The notes beneath the pieces were generated by a model. The model worked only from the letters and a program-made list of their open reading frames with translations, was not told the DNA's origin and did no database searches. A stretch of DNA of 64,000 nucleotides from Chryseobacterium jejuense (lineage in GTDB: Bacteria > Bacteroidota > Bacteroidia > Flavobacteriales > Weeksellaceae). Position 1 is the first letter of the stretch. Each line of letters starts with the position of its first letter. Shown here one piece after another: positions 53,911-62,280 of the stretch. Location: NCBI RefSeq assembly GCF_900100075.1, contig NZ_FNEG01000005.1, positions 1-64,000 of the forward strand, in the 5' to 3' direction. The translations under genes and the position numbers were made by a program.

Positions 53911-54666
53911 ATGGATTTACACCTTAAGATATGGAGACAGAAAGACAAACAAAGTGAGGGAAAACTGGTTAATTATGACCTTAAAGGATTAAATTCTCAC
54001 ATGTCTTTCCTTGAAATGCTGGATACTTTAAACGAAAAGCTGATCGTTGAAGGAGATGAGCCTGTAGAATTTGATCACGACTGTCGTGAAGGGATCTGTG
54101 GACAATGTGGAATGATGATTAACGGTATTGCTCACGGTCCTTTAAAAAATACAACGACCTGCCAGCTTCACCTGCGTTCTTTTAAAGACGGGGAAACGAT
54201 CTTGATAGAACCTTTCCGTGCAGGAGCATTTCCCGTGAAGAAAGATTTAAAGGTAGACCGTTCTGCTTTTGACAGAATTATCTCTTCCGGTGGTTTTGTA
54301 TCTGTGAACACCGGCCAGGCTCCTGATGCTACAGCTATTCCGGTTACCCACCAGACGGCAGAGGAAGCTTTTGATTCTGCTGCGTGCATCGGATGTGGTG
54401 CCTGTGTGGCCACCTGTAAAAACGGAAGTGCTGCTTTATTTACGTCTGCAAAAATTTCTCATATGGCATTGCTGCCTCAGGGTAAAGAAGAAAGAAGCAA
54501 ACGTGTTCTGGATATGGTTTCCCAGATGGATACTGAACTATTCGGGCACTGCTCCAATACGGAAGCCTGTGAAGTGGAATGTCCACAAGGAATCTCTGTT
54601 CTGAATATTGCCAGAATGAATTTTGAATACAACAGAGCCTTATTTTTCAATAAAAAAGGGAGATAA
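53911..54666 (+). CDS. sdhB: Succinate dehydrogenase/fumarate reductase iron-sulfur subunit
   Basis: 251 residues. The [2Fe-2S] site is in CREGICGQCGMMING with a later TCQLHL; the cubane clusters are in CIGCGACVATCKNGS and CEVECPQGIS. Last gene of the porin-transporter-sdhCAB unit; a stem-loop and T tract follow. Confidence 0.95.
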   Translation: MDLHLKIWRQKDKQSEGKLVNYDLKGLNSHMSFLEMLDTLNEKLIVEGDEPVEFDHDCREGICGQCGMMINGIAHGPLKNTTTCQLHLRSFKDGETILIEPFRAGAFPVKKDLKVDRSAFDRIISSGGFVSVNTGQAPDATAIPVTHQTAEEAFDSAACIGCGACVATCKNGSAALFTSAKISHMALLPQGKEERSKRVLDMVSQMDTELFGHCSNTEACEVECPQGISVLNIARMNFEYNRALFFNKKGR

Positions 54667-54694
54667 ACAAAGAACGCTAAAAATGATACTGTGT

Positions 54695-54736
54695 GAAAGG
54701 GCGAATTTGCAAATGCAAGTTTGCTCTTTCTTTTTT
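54695..54736 (+). terminator. Terminator after sdhB
   Basis: GAAAGGGCGAATTTGCA pairs with TGCAAGTTTGCTCTTTC through G-T pairs, followed by TTTTTT. Confidence 0.85.
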
Positions 54737-54815
54737 CGGCTTTGCTGTCTATTCGTTCATCATCGCGGATTATCAGTAATATGATAGCTAAAAATACCTT
54801 CCAGCTTCCTGCTTT

Positions 54816-55778
54816 TTAAAACATCTTCGGAATCATCATCTTCTTCGGATCATTTTCATCATACATAATCTCTATAGTTCCTTTTTTAGGTACAGAGGAA
54901 AGATTCAAAAGGCTTACAATTTTTTTATAGGTTGCAATATGTTCATTCCCTCTGAAATCTTTGAAGCTCACCTGAAACATAATCTGCGGTTGGTCGTTAA
55001 TGATAACACCCGTTTCACTGACACTGAGAATATGAGCTTCCGTATTTCTTCCGGCAAAGAGAATACGTTCTTCATTTTTATTCTTAAAAAACTTCCCTAC
55101 AATCAGTTGAAAAACTAATACATAAATAAGAGTCATCACTCCACTGAAAATAATCGGATGCATGAAAGTGAGAAACTGCCAGCCAAAATCAAAGGATTCC
55201 CGTCTATAAAAATAGGTATACAGACCGATGATATAAGCGATTAACAATACAATAAACACAATTCTTAACATCATTCCCGATGCATTGAAACCAACCTTCT
55301 GGTCATTTAAAATGAAATAAGGTTCCTGTGAAACATTAGGATTCAACAATACCTTCACGTGATTTCCCACATCAAACCTTTTTTCCTGGGGTTTGGAATC
55401 ATGAAACATCATCTCATGCTCAATCTGGGTATTCCTGAGATTAGGAAAGGAAAGAACAATCTGAATGGCATTCATATTGGTTTTCGGAGAGTATTTTAAA
55501 AGCTGATAACGCATCACTTTTGCGTCTCTGGGAATACCGTTTCTTAAAATGGAATGAATAGTACTCCTCTGTTTAAAGGTTTTAATAAAAAGAGTATTAA
55601 TAAAGAATACGAGAATATATCCCCATATTAATAAAGAAAGACCGAGAAATCCATAGCTTACTGCTAATGAATTTCTCGGTCCTGTTATGACCTCCTCCGT
55701 CATCATATAAATGAAAATCGGGAAAGGAACACAGAAGAAAAAGAGGAAAGCTCCCCAAAAAACAATCATAAACTTCAT
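54816..55778 (-). CDS. Membrane protein with two soluble DUF3592-like segments
   Basis: 320 residues. Membrane segments at about 5-25, 45-65, 170-190 and 205-230 alternate with soluble beta-rich parts (IPRDAKVMRYQLLKYSPKTN and NTEAHILSVSETGVIINDQ). The soluble parts have a DUF3592-like strand pattern and end with IEIMYDENDPKKMMI. Function unknown. Its C-terminal end touches a short CTTCCAGCTTCCTG repeat fragment near 54798. Confidence 0.75.
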   Translation of the reverse strand: MKFMIVFWGAFLFFFCVPFPIFIYMMTEEVITGPRNSLAVSYGFLGLSLLIWGYILVFFINTLFIKTFKQRSTIHSILRNGIPRDAKVMRYQLLKYSPKTNMNAIQIVLSFPNLRNTQIEHEMMFHDSKPQEKRFDVGNHVKVLLNPNVSQEPYFILNDQKVGFNASGMMLRIVFIVLLIAYIIGLYTYFYRRESFDFGWQFLTFMHPIIFSGVMTLIYVLVFQLIVGKFFKNKNEERILFAGRNTEAHILSVSETGVIINDQPQIMFQVSFKDFRGNEHIATYKKIVSLLNLSSVPKKGTIEIMYDENDPKKMMIPKMF

Positions 55779-55836
55779 AACTGCTATTTTGTAATCAGCA
55801 ATAAAGTTATGATATTATTTAATGAATTGATCTCTA

Positions 55837-56850
55837 TTATACTTCTTTTTCGAAATACAATCTGTAGTATTTCCCTTTATCATCCTCTCCCATCTCAAGT
55901 TTTTGACGGTCTCCATGGATGTAAATATGGAAATTCTTATCTAGTTTGATAATACTTTTAAAGTGTCTTTGCGTTTTTTTCACCGCAGCTTCACTGATTG
56001 GGAATTCTTCTGCAATATTCACCTGCATATCCTGTTCGTAATCGGTTTTAAAGTTTACAAAACTTTCAATCACATGCTCGTCTCCCAATACTTCATTGGC
56101 AAATTCATCCAGTTTGAACTCTTCTTTTTCTTTAAAGAAGTTGATGGATTTATTCAAGAAATCTGCCTGATCTGCTTTTGAAACCTCAAATTCCTGTGGA
56201 AGCTGTTTCGTGATATAATCTTTGTAAACCATCAAAGCTTCCTGTGTGTGGAAGTACTCATCATCACGCTGTTTTACTTTTAAGAAATCTTCGAACCAGT
56301 AGTACATATCTCCGTTTTTGTTGTTATCAACTACGGAAAGCACATATCCTGTATCCTTATTATTGTTGTAGATTAAAGCAGCTTTATCAATTTTGGATAA
56401 ACCGATTCCCTGATCCTTTTCAATATCAAATGTTTCTTCTGCAGGATTAATTTTCAGGAATGATTCTCTTTTCTCTGTTTTAAAGATCCCGATCTTGTCA
56501 ACTCTGTCCGGACGGTCACTTTCGTCTTCAAAAAGTACAATAAACAATTCTCCACTCTGAACTCTTGGATTTTCAGCGGCTTCGAAAAGGTGTTTTGCAA
56601 TATTCTCAGATTCCCAGATAAACTTAGACTTATCTTCAAAAATTTCAGATACAGCACTGTAAATCGGGTTGTTCACCAGATAGGTATCACTGTAAAAATG
56701 AAAAGTTTCTTCTGACTTGAATGATCCTAAAAAGTAATCCTCAAGCATTTCTGCCATTCCTTCCTCCAACTTCAATTCCTCCTGGGAAAGCGTTAAAGAA
56801 TCTCCGTTAATCTTATTTCCGACTCTGTGTACTATGATTTTTGAAAACAT
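55837..56850 (-). CDS. Nucleoid-associated protein (NdpA/YejK family)
   Basis: 337 residues. The 37-kDa nucleoid-associated family pattern: IIVHRVGNKINGDSLTLSQ at the start, DRPDRVDKIGIFKTEKRESFLKI, LIYNNNKDTGYVLSVVDN, YWFEDFLKVKQRDD and FHIYIHGDRQKLEMGEDDKGKYYRLYF at the end. Expected to bind DNA in the cytosol; role in Bacteroidota is uncharacterised. It has its own -7 box. Confidence 0.88.
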   Translation of the reverse strand: MFSKIIVHRVGNKINGDSLTLSQEELKLEEGMAEMLEDYFLGSFKSEETFHFYSDTYLVNNPIYSAVSEIFEDKSKFIWESENIAKHLFEAAENPRVQSGELFIVLFEDESDRPDRVDKIGIFKTEKRESFLKINPAEETFDIEKDQGIGLSKIDKAALIYNNNKDTGYVLSVVDNNKNGDMYYWFEDFLKVKQRDDEYFHTQEALMVYKDYITKQLPQEFEVSKADQADFLNKSINFFKEKEEFKLDEFANEVLGDEHVIESFVNFKTDYEQDMQVNIAEEFPISEAAVKKTQRHFKSIIKLDKNFHIYIHGDRQKLEMGEDDKGKYYRLYFEKEV

Positions 56851-56869
56851 CTTCTGAATATTTGGACTG

Positions 56870-56877
56870 CAAAGATA
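56870..56877 (-). promoter_or_regulatory. -7 promoter element for the nucleoid-associated protein gene
   Basis: TATCTTTG on the minus strand matches TAnnTTTG, 20 bases before the start codon. Confidence 0.7.
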
Positions 56878-56933
56878 TTCATTCTATCCTTTCTATGAAA
56901 CTTAAAAACAGTATTGATTGTGATGATTTTTTT

Positions 56934-57092
56934 AACACTTTAGTTCACTTTAGAAGATCAAAAATAATACTGCAGAAAAGACCACTAAAGATGAAAATCT
57001 TAGATTTTCAAAACTTAAGTGTACTTCTTATACATAAACCTTTTCACTTAAAATAACTTAAGTGTTATTAGACTTTTGTGACTTTTGTGGTT
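56934..57092 (+). repeat. 159-bp dispersed repeat, copy 1
   Basis: Begins AACACTTTAGTTCACTTTAG and ends GACTTTTGTGACTTTTGTGG plus TT. A copy of the same length and orientation, matching at most positions by eye, stands at 61260-61418. It holds CTTAAGTG twice and the A-rich hairpin AAAATCTTAGATTTT. Nothing else is seen between 56878 and 57283. Confidence 0.9.
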
Positions 57093-57283
57093 GATATCAA
57101 AAATAGCTAATGCTGTTAAAAGATCTGTTTCTCCCAATTTGATAAAATCCTTATCATTTTGAAATGTTTTTTCTTATTTAACAACTCTAAACAAAACAAT
57201 CAATTTATTCATTTTCAACACATTAAATAAAATCCAATTTCAAAGGTACACCATTGGCATCATTACTTTCAAAACATAAAAAA

Positions 57284-57448
57284 ATGGACTTGAAAACATT
57301 GAACAGAATAGACAAATTAAGAAGATTAAAATCCAAAGGACCACAAACTCCTAAATGGCTGAAACCTTATCATCTTCTTTTTATCGCTTTTTTAATCATT
57401 TTCATGTTTGGAGCCTTCATCAAACTGTTGGAGCAAAACCACATTTAA
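57284..57448 (+). CDS. Small single-span membrane peptide (module 1)
   Basis: 54 residues from ATG 57284 (an upstream in-frame ATG at 57254 is less likely). A strongly basic N-terminus (LNRIDKLRRLKSKG) is followed by one membrane segment (LLFIAFLIIFMFGAFI) and a short tail. The same layout recurs in the 57905-58036 peptide, and in both cases an approximately 120-residue cytosolic protein follows, so this is a duplicated two-gene module. Small basic one-span peptides include holin-like toxins and accessory subunits; no function can be assigned. Confidence 0.6.
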   Translation: MDLKTLNRIDKLRRLKSKGPQTPKWLKPYHLLFIAFLIIFMFGAFIKLLEQNHI

Positions 57449-57464
57449 CACAATATATATATAC

Positions 57465-57822
57465 TATGAACTATTTACAGGCTGTAAAGGAAATCACAGA
57501 ACTATTTCCTGACTTTGAAACGGAATTGAATAAAACAAAAAGTCCTAACTCATACAGTGTGATCCGGACTTTCATGGAACGTATTAAAAATATGATCCGC
57601 CAGAATGACAGTAACCTGCTATTCAAAAGTTTACAAAAAATAGACAAAATGTACATTCATGGTGACACGCTGTTAAAAAATGCTATTGAGAACACTTTTA
57701 TTTACTCTCTGGACAATTTTACTGCGTTCTGCAGCAAAGAATACCGTCAAATGATCTTCAGTCACATTTCTTCTGACCTGAAAAACAGCTATTCGAGACA
57801 AATTTACAGTCATGGTTTATAA
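57465..57822 (+). CDS. Hypothetical helical protein (module 1, paralogue A)
   Basis: 118 residues, soluble, helical. It begins MNYLQAVKEITELFPDFETE. It is a paralogue of the 58088-58483 protein: both carry a helix of the form (I/L)xxMDxxYxxGxxxxxxxIENxFxxSxxxF (here KIDKMYIHGDT then IENTFIYSLDNF). No domain name recognised. It starts 17 bases after the membrane peptide, so the two are co-expressed. Confidence 0.75.
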
Positions 57823-57904
57823 AGTGTTTATTACATTTTTAAACGGTTTCATTACAAAGTGTTTAAATTAAACAAATTTAAAAATAACTCACAATCAATA
57901 GATT

Positions 57905-58036
57905 ATGAAAAATAAAATCAGAAGAATTTCCGACTGGAAAACCTTGAAAACAACCACTAATAGACACAATACAGAGATATTACTCACCCACATCGCTGTA
58001 ATTGTAGGCGTATTTATTTTTGCGGCATGTCTTTAA
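57905..58036 (+). CDS. Small single-span membrane peptide (module 2)
   Basis: 43 residues from ATG 57905 to TAA 58034-58036. A basic N-terminus (MKNKIRRISDWKTLK) and a single hydrophobic C-terminal segment (ILLTHIAVIVGVFIFAACL). Same plan as the 57284 peptide and likewise followed by a helical cytosolic protein. Residue-level similarity between the two peptides is weak beyond the basic and hydrophobic parts. Confidence 0.55.
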   Translation: MKNKIRRISDWKTLKTTTNRHNTEILLTHIAVIVGVFIFAACL

Positions 58037-58087
58037 ATTTTGGTATACATTTCGCTGTAATATAAAGTGTTTGAAAAATTCTTAATT

Positions 58088-58483
58088 ATGATGAAAGTAC
58101 AAATGCAAACTATTAATCAAAAAATAGCTGTTGAATACTTAAAATTTTTCTATCCGCGACTTCGCAATGAAATCATACAGTTGTCTGTACAGGATAACTT
58201 TGCAGGGATCATGCAGGCGACCGTTAATTATCTGAAAGGTCTGTTGCTGGAATCGAAGATCAACATTATTGCCCATCACATTAAATTGATGGACGGAATT
58301 TACAGAAATGGAAATTCCTATGTAAGAACAATGATCGAAAATATCTTTGTAAGATCTTTTGAAAGCTTTAAAAAACATGCTAAGATTGCTCATTGGAAAC
58401 TTCTTTATCAGTATATGCCGGTAAGTTTCCAGATTATTTATAACGAGCAGCAGAAGCAGGATCAGATTTACTTTGGAAAATAG
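58088..58483 (+). CDS. Hypothetical helical protein (module 2, paralogue B)
   Basis: 131 residues from ATG 58088 (58091 and 58103 are alternatives; a GTG at 58067 overlaps an AAAGTGTTT repeat word). Helical, with IKLMDGIYRNGNSYVR and IENIFVRSFESFKKH aligning with paralogue A. The word AAAGTGTTT occurs at 57821, 57856 and 58064, i.e. at each gap in this module pair. No function assigned. A long hairpin follows. Confidence 0.72.
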   Translation: MMKVQMQTINQKIAVEYLKFFYPRLRNEIIQLSVQDNFAGIMQATVNYLKGLLLESKINIIAHHIKLMDGIYRNGNSYVRTMIENIFVRSFESFKKHAKIAHWKLLYQYMPVSFQIIYNEQQKQDQIYFGK

Positions 58484-58509
58484 CTAGTGCTAAAATAACT
58501 TTTAAATTA

Positions 58510-58567
58510 AAAGGCAAAGAAAGCTAGAGAGATTGAATTTCTCAATTCTCTTGACTTTCTTTGCCTT
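58510..58567. terminator. Long bidirectional hairpin
   Basis: AAGGCAAAGAAAG and CTTTCTTTGCCTT pair fully, and the inner parts GAGAGATTGA and TCAATTCTC continue with small bulges. Lies between the module 2 gene and the converging thioredoxin gene. Confidence 0.85.
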
Positions 58568-58651
58568 CTTTGTATATCAACGGCAAAAAATATGGACAGC
58601 CTTCTATGTTCTGTATCTGATAAAAACAGAACAATTTCGCAGTAAAGAAAT

Positions 58652-59164
58652 TTATTTCTTCACAAATACCTTCTCAATGATCTGAGCTTCCTCTTTTTTC
58701 AGTTTTGAGGTTTTCTCAATCTTTGCGATAAAAGTTGCTACTTCTTCAGGTGTTGAAGGTGATCCCAAATTTTCTCCTTTGGCATTAAATGAATCCGCCA
58801 GCACCTCCCCTTTTGGATTTAAGATCAGCCAAAACGGAAGCCCGGCATTTTCACCTTTGTATTTATTCATCAATTCCTGCCCACCGGGATTTTCAAGAGA
58901 TTTCTTCTCTCCTCTTTCCTGAACATCCACATAAGCGGTGACAAATCTATCCCCGAAAATAGACTGTGTTTCCGGAAGGTTCATATTCTTCTCCATCATC
59001 TTACACCATTTGCACCACGAAGCATGAAATACTAATAAAACATTTTTCTTACTTTCTTTAGCCTCAATAGAAGCTTTATTTAATACAATATCAGCTTTTT
59101 CCTGTGCTGCACCCAGCTGAAACAGCAATAACGCAACAACTACAATAATTTTTGAATATTTCAT
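58652..59164 (-). CDS. Exported thioredoxin-like protein
   Basis: 170 residues. Signal peptide (LLFQLGAAQ), then a thioredoxin fold with active site FHASWCKWCKMMEKN (CxxC with KW), cis-Pro in AGLPFWLILNPKG and a C-terminal helix. CKWC differs from the CGPC of classical thioredoxin and fits DsbD-like or SoxW-like periplasmic reductases. Likely maintains thiols in envelope proteins. Converges with the module 2 gene. Confidence 0.88.
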   Translation of the reverse strand: MKYSKIIVVVALLLFQLGAAQEKADIVLNKASIEAKESKKNVLLVFHASWCKWCKMMEKNMNLPETQSIFGDRFVTAYVDVQERGEKKSLENPGGQELMNKYKGENAGLPFWLILNPKGEVLADSFNAKGENLGSPSTPEEVATFIAKIEKTSKLKKEEAQIIEKVFVKK

Positions 59165-59311
59165 TGAATTTATTTTATGCTGTACGAATGTAGGAATTTT
59201 TCTCTTTGATACCCACTGAAATTCACCGTATAAAATCTTTATTTTACATGATCATTTTTTGTAATTTCGTTTCAAGTAAATTCATATTATTTTCAATTTT
59301 AATGAGTAAAA

Positions 59312-60100
59312 ATGATTGAAGTAAAAAAATATACTAATCAGGCAGTAGATCCTGAACCTAGAAGAGTCATCAAATATACTTTGTTCTGGTGCAATAACGG
59401 AACTGCTGAAATTCTCATTGACGAGAACATTTTTATTCTGAAAAGCAGCCAAGCCATTACTATTACTTCCGGGCAGTTTCACCAGCTGATCTCTGTGGAA
59501 GGTGAACTTTTTGCCCTTGAATTTACACTGGATTTTTTCTGCAAAAGTGACAGTGATATTGAATTAATTTTTCACAACGGATTATTCTGCCATTTTGGGA
59601 TGAATGAAATGATTACCATTCAGCACCCTACATTTTTTACAGATACACTCAACCTTATCGAAAAGGAAATCCAGGAAAAACCCTATCAATATCTGATTTC
59701 CACTCATTCTTTGGTAGAATTATTATTGGTGGAGATTAACCGCAGTAAAATAGCCAATGGCGATGAAATATGGAAACCGGATGCTTTGTTTTTAAAGTTT
59801 TTAGAAAGTGTCCGAAATAGTTTTTCAGATAATCATCCTGTATCCTATCATGCTGATGCATTGGCAACCACTGAAGGTAAACTAAATGAGGTTTCTAAAC
59901 TTCATACCAATAAGACTGCCCAAAACGTCATCTACAGCCTTACGGTTTCCGAAGCCAAAAGATTATTGCTTTATGAAAAACTGAGTGTAAAGGAAATTGC
60001 TTACCAACTTGGTTTCAATGATCCTTTTTATTTCTCAAACTTCTTTAAAAAACATACCACCCTTTCTCCTAAAGATTATCAAAAGTTAGTAAAGAATTAG
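59312..60100 (+). CDS. AraC family transcriptional regulator
   Basis: 262 residues: an N-terminal cupin-like sensing domain (NNGTAEILIDENIFILKSSQAIT, FHQLISVEGELFALEF) and a C-terminal AraC domain, with LSVKEIAYQLGFNDPFYFSNFFKKHTTLSPKDY as recognition region written here in two parts: LSVKEIAYQLGFNDP and FYFSNFFKKHTTLSP. It may regulate the DoxX and cupin genes downstream. Confidence 0.9.
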   Translation: MIEVKKYTNQAVDPEPRRVIKYTLFWCNNGTAEILIDENIFILKSSQAITITSGQFHQLISVEGELFALEFTLDFFCKSDSDIELIFHNGLFCHFGMNEMITIQHPTFFTDTLNLIEKEIQEKPYQYLISTHSLVELLLVEINRSKIANGDEIWKPDALFLKFLESVRNSFSDNHPVSYHADALATTEGKLNEVSKLHTNKTAQNVIYSLTVSEAKRLLLYEKLSVKEIAYQLGFNDPFYFSNFFKKHTTLSPKDYQKLVKN

Positions 60101-60103
60101 CAT

Positions 60104-60141
60104 AAGTAAGGAAGCGGGAGGATGGAAGCGGGAAGCTTCTG
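60104..60141 (-). repeat. Dispersed pyrimidine-rich element, copy 2 (inverted)
   Basis: Minus strand reads GCTTCCCGCTTCCATCCTCC followed by CGCTTCCTTACTTATG, a relative of the 3986-4019 block, and sits right behind the AraC gene stop. The remaining 60142-60326 stretch shows only GAACTTTG near 60288, a weak promoter candidate. Confidence 0.5.
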
Positions 60142-60326
60142 AAGTCTGTACAAACATCTTTATTGTATTAAAAATAATAGGAAATCAAAGCTTATATTTT
60201 CCAGACACGTATCTCGCAACCCGAAACCCAACCAAATATTACATCCTTTTCCCGGAATTGTCTATTCTTTAGACAAGCTCTTTCGCTGAACTTTGTACCT
60301 GTCATTAAGACCTAAAAATTACTCTT

Positions 60327-60743
60327 ATGAAAACAAGACAGGACATCGCAGGATTTTTATTGAGAATAGCATTGGCAGCAGGGTTTCTATCTGCTGTTGG
60401 CAGCAGGCTGAATCTTTGGGGACCCCAATCTTCAGGGTGGAAAAATTTTATTCAGTATACTGCTGAAGTCAATTCATTTTTACCTATTTCATGGGCTCCA
60501 ACCCTTGCTGTATTATCTACCATTACGGAATTAACGATTGGCATTCTACTGTTGGTAGGATTTCAGATCCGTAAAGCAGCTGTGGCAGCATCAGTTCTTA
60601 CCTTAGTCTTTGCAATAACGATGAGCATTTCTTTCGGTTGTAAGGAGGCTTTGGATTATTCTGTCTTCGTTTTCAGTGCCGGAGCATTTTTACTGAGTAC
60701 TTTTCCTCGTTATCTATGGTCTTTAGAACAATTTTCACATTAA
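60327..60743 (+). CDS. DoxX family membrane protein
   Basis: 138 residues with four membrane segments. LLRIALAAGFLSAVGSRLNLWG, PTLAVLSTITELTIGILLL and the closing FVFSAGAFLLSTFPRY match the DoxX family, inner-membrane proteins of unclear activity linked to redox metabolism in some bacteria. It is 22 bases before a cupin gene and follows an AraC regulator. Confidence 0.88.
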   Translation: MKTRQDIAGFLLRIALAAGFLSAVGSRLNLWGPQSSGWKNFIQYTAEVNSFLPISWAPTLAVLSTITELTIGILLLVGFQIRKAAVAASVLTLVFAITMSISFGCKEALDYSVFVFSAGAFLLSTFPRYLWSLEQFSH

Positions 60744-60765
60744 TCATCATTTAAAATTTAATATC

Positions 60766-61119
60766 ATGAGCACTAGCATCAACGATTACATCGTAAAAAC
60801 AGAACAAAAAGAATGGCAGCCTTTAATTGAGAAAGGCATCCACTACAAAGGTATTTTTGTAAAGTCTTTAAAATTTGATCCTGAACAAAATCGGTCTACC
60901 ACGATTCTTTTAAAATTTGAACCGGGAGCAAGCTATCCTTATCACAATCATCCTGCAGGCGAAGAACTTTTCATTCTGGAAGGTGACGCTGCCATCGCGG
61001 GTGGGAATCTGGAGAAAGGAGATTATTTGTATACTCCGCCTAACTTCAAACATTCCGTTACATCAGAAAATGGCTGTATTATTCTGTTTATGGTTCCGGA
61101 AGAAGTGGAAATCCTTTAA
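60766..61119 (+). CDS. Cupin-domain protein (ChrR-like)
   Basis: 117 residues. The metal-binding cupin motifs are YPYHNHPAGEELFILEGDA (two His and Glu) and GDYLYTPPNFKHSV (third His). The opening half resembles anti-sigma ChrR cupins, but no zinc-finger anti-sigma domain is present. Probably a small metal-dependent enzyme or sensor next to DoxX. Confidence 0.88.
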   Translation: MSTSINDYIVKTEQKEWQPLIEKGIHYKGIFVKSLKFDPEQNRSTTILLKFEPGASYPYHNHPAGEELFILEGDAAIAGGNLEKGDYLYTPPNFKHSVTSENGCIILFMVPEEVEIL

Positions 61120-61259
61120 TCTGGTCCTTCATTTTATGATAAAACCTGTGGTGAAAGCATTCTTCATCATAGGTTTACCTTTTTATTCACTCTAAAAAAT
61201 ACACCATTACAAAGGTATTTTAAAACGCTTATTAAGCCTTAACAGGTTTTTATCTCTAA
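61120..61259. other. Gene-free spacer before repeat copy 2
   Basis: No credible gene and no hairpin with a T tract. Confidence 0.5.
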
Positions 61260-61418
61260 AACACTTTAGTAAACTTTAGAAGTTCAATATAATACTGCAT
61301 AAAAGAGCACTAAAGAGGAAAATCTAAGATTTTCAAAAACTTAAGTGTGCTTCTTATACACGAAGATTTTTCCTTCAAATATCTTAAGTGTCATCATTCT
61401 TTTGTGACTTTTGTGGTT
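61260..61418 (+). repeat. 159-bp dispersed repeat, copy 2
   Basis: Same orientation as the copy at 56934-57092. Both start AACACTTTAGT, share AATACTGCA, CACTAAAGA, GATTTTCAAA, ACTTAAGTGT, CTTCTTATACA and end TTTTGTGACTTTTGTGGTT. The two copies bracket about 4.2 kb. Confidence 0.9.
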
Positions 61419-61513
61419 AACCTAAGAATGACAGCTATGAAAATCTCTATTCTACAATACGTCAAACAAAGCTAAAACTTTCAAAAACTTAGGTATTATA
61501 ATCCTTTTAAATG

Positions 61514-61521
61514 TATCTTTG
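61514..61521 (+). promoter_or_regulatory. -7 promoter element for the SUKH-like gene
   Basis: TATCTTTG matches TAnnTTTG and overlaps the ATG at 61511, so that ATG cannot be the start; ATG 61538 is 17 bases further. Confidence 0.7.
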
Positions 61522-61537
61522 GCCATCAAATTACATC

Positions 61538-62215
61538 ATGAATACAGATTTTGAAGCTTTTAAAGAACATTTATCGTGGCTGATTCATCCTTCCTTAATT
61601 GATAATATTTCAGAAGCGGAAATCAGCTTATCTCCAAAATTTACAGATACATTTCCTATTCTTACAGATCTACTATCTCAGGCACGAGTTCTGAATCTAA
61701 ACATTGACCATCATCCACACCGTCTTTTTTCCTGGACGAATAAAAACAATGAAGTTTTCGGTTGGCTAAACAAAACAGAACCTGATTTTACTTCAACACT
61801 TCCTCTTATTGATGAGCACCAACTGTTACAGAACGAAATTGGTGGTATTCGGGAATCTTTTAATCAACCTCATCCAAGCTTATCCAATAATCAGGAGTTT
61901 ATGTTCATAGGATCGGACTGTTCACTAGGAATTAATGATTGGGATGATTATTATGAAGATTTATGTAAAAGTGAAAACATACCTCCGATTGATTACAAAA
62001 ATTTCATCAGCTTTGTGATTGAAGCTAACGGAAATACCACAGTTTATGATCCTAAAACAAAAGAGGTTTTCCTTTTTGCCCACGATCATGCTTTTGACAA
62101 TGTAGATTTTTTGGAAAATCAACCGGAATATACTTTTCATACATTCCACAACATCACCTATTTTACAGACTATGTGGAGGCACTGGCTCAGGAATGGAAA
62201 AATGAACTCCTATAA
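61538..62215 (+). CDS. SMI1/KNR4 (SUKH)-like protein
   Basis: 225 residues from ATG 61538. The end half has the SUKH feel: FMFIGSDCSLGINDWDDYYEDL, a central ISFVIEANGNTTVYDPKTKEVFLF, then FLENQPEYTFHTF and a helix FTDYVEALAQEWKN. SUKH proteins often act as immunity proteins against nuclease toxins, but many are stand-alone. No toxin gene is adjacent. Assignment by pattern only. Confidence 0.65.
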   Translation: MNTDFEAFKEHLSWLIHPSLIDNISEAEISLSPKFTDTFPILTDLLSQARVLNLNIDHHPHRLFSWTNKNNEVFGWLNKTEPDFTSTLPLIDEHQLLQNEIGGIRESFNQPHPSLSNNQEFMFIGSDCSLGINDWDDYYEDLCKSENIPPIDYKNFISFVIEANGNTTVYDPKTKEVFLFAHDHAFDNVDFLENQPEYTFHTFHNITYFTDYVEALAQEWKNELL

Positions 62216-62280
62216 ACTTCCTGTTTCACTGTAATCCTTGAAATGAGTTACTTTTACACCTTATCAAAATTATATTTAGA

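Noticed and set aside
57355..57464. Upstream extension of the 57465 protein
   Set aside because: It overlaps the small membrane peptide in another frame and shows no similarity to the paralogue, which starts at a position matching ATG 57465.
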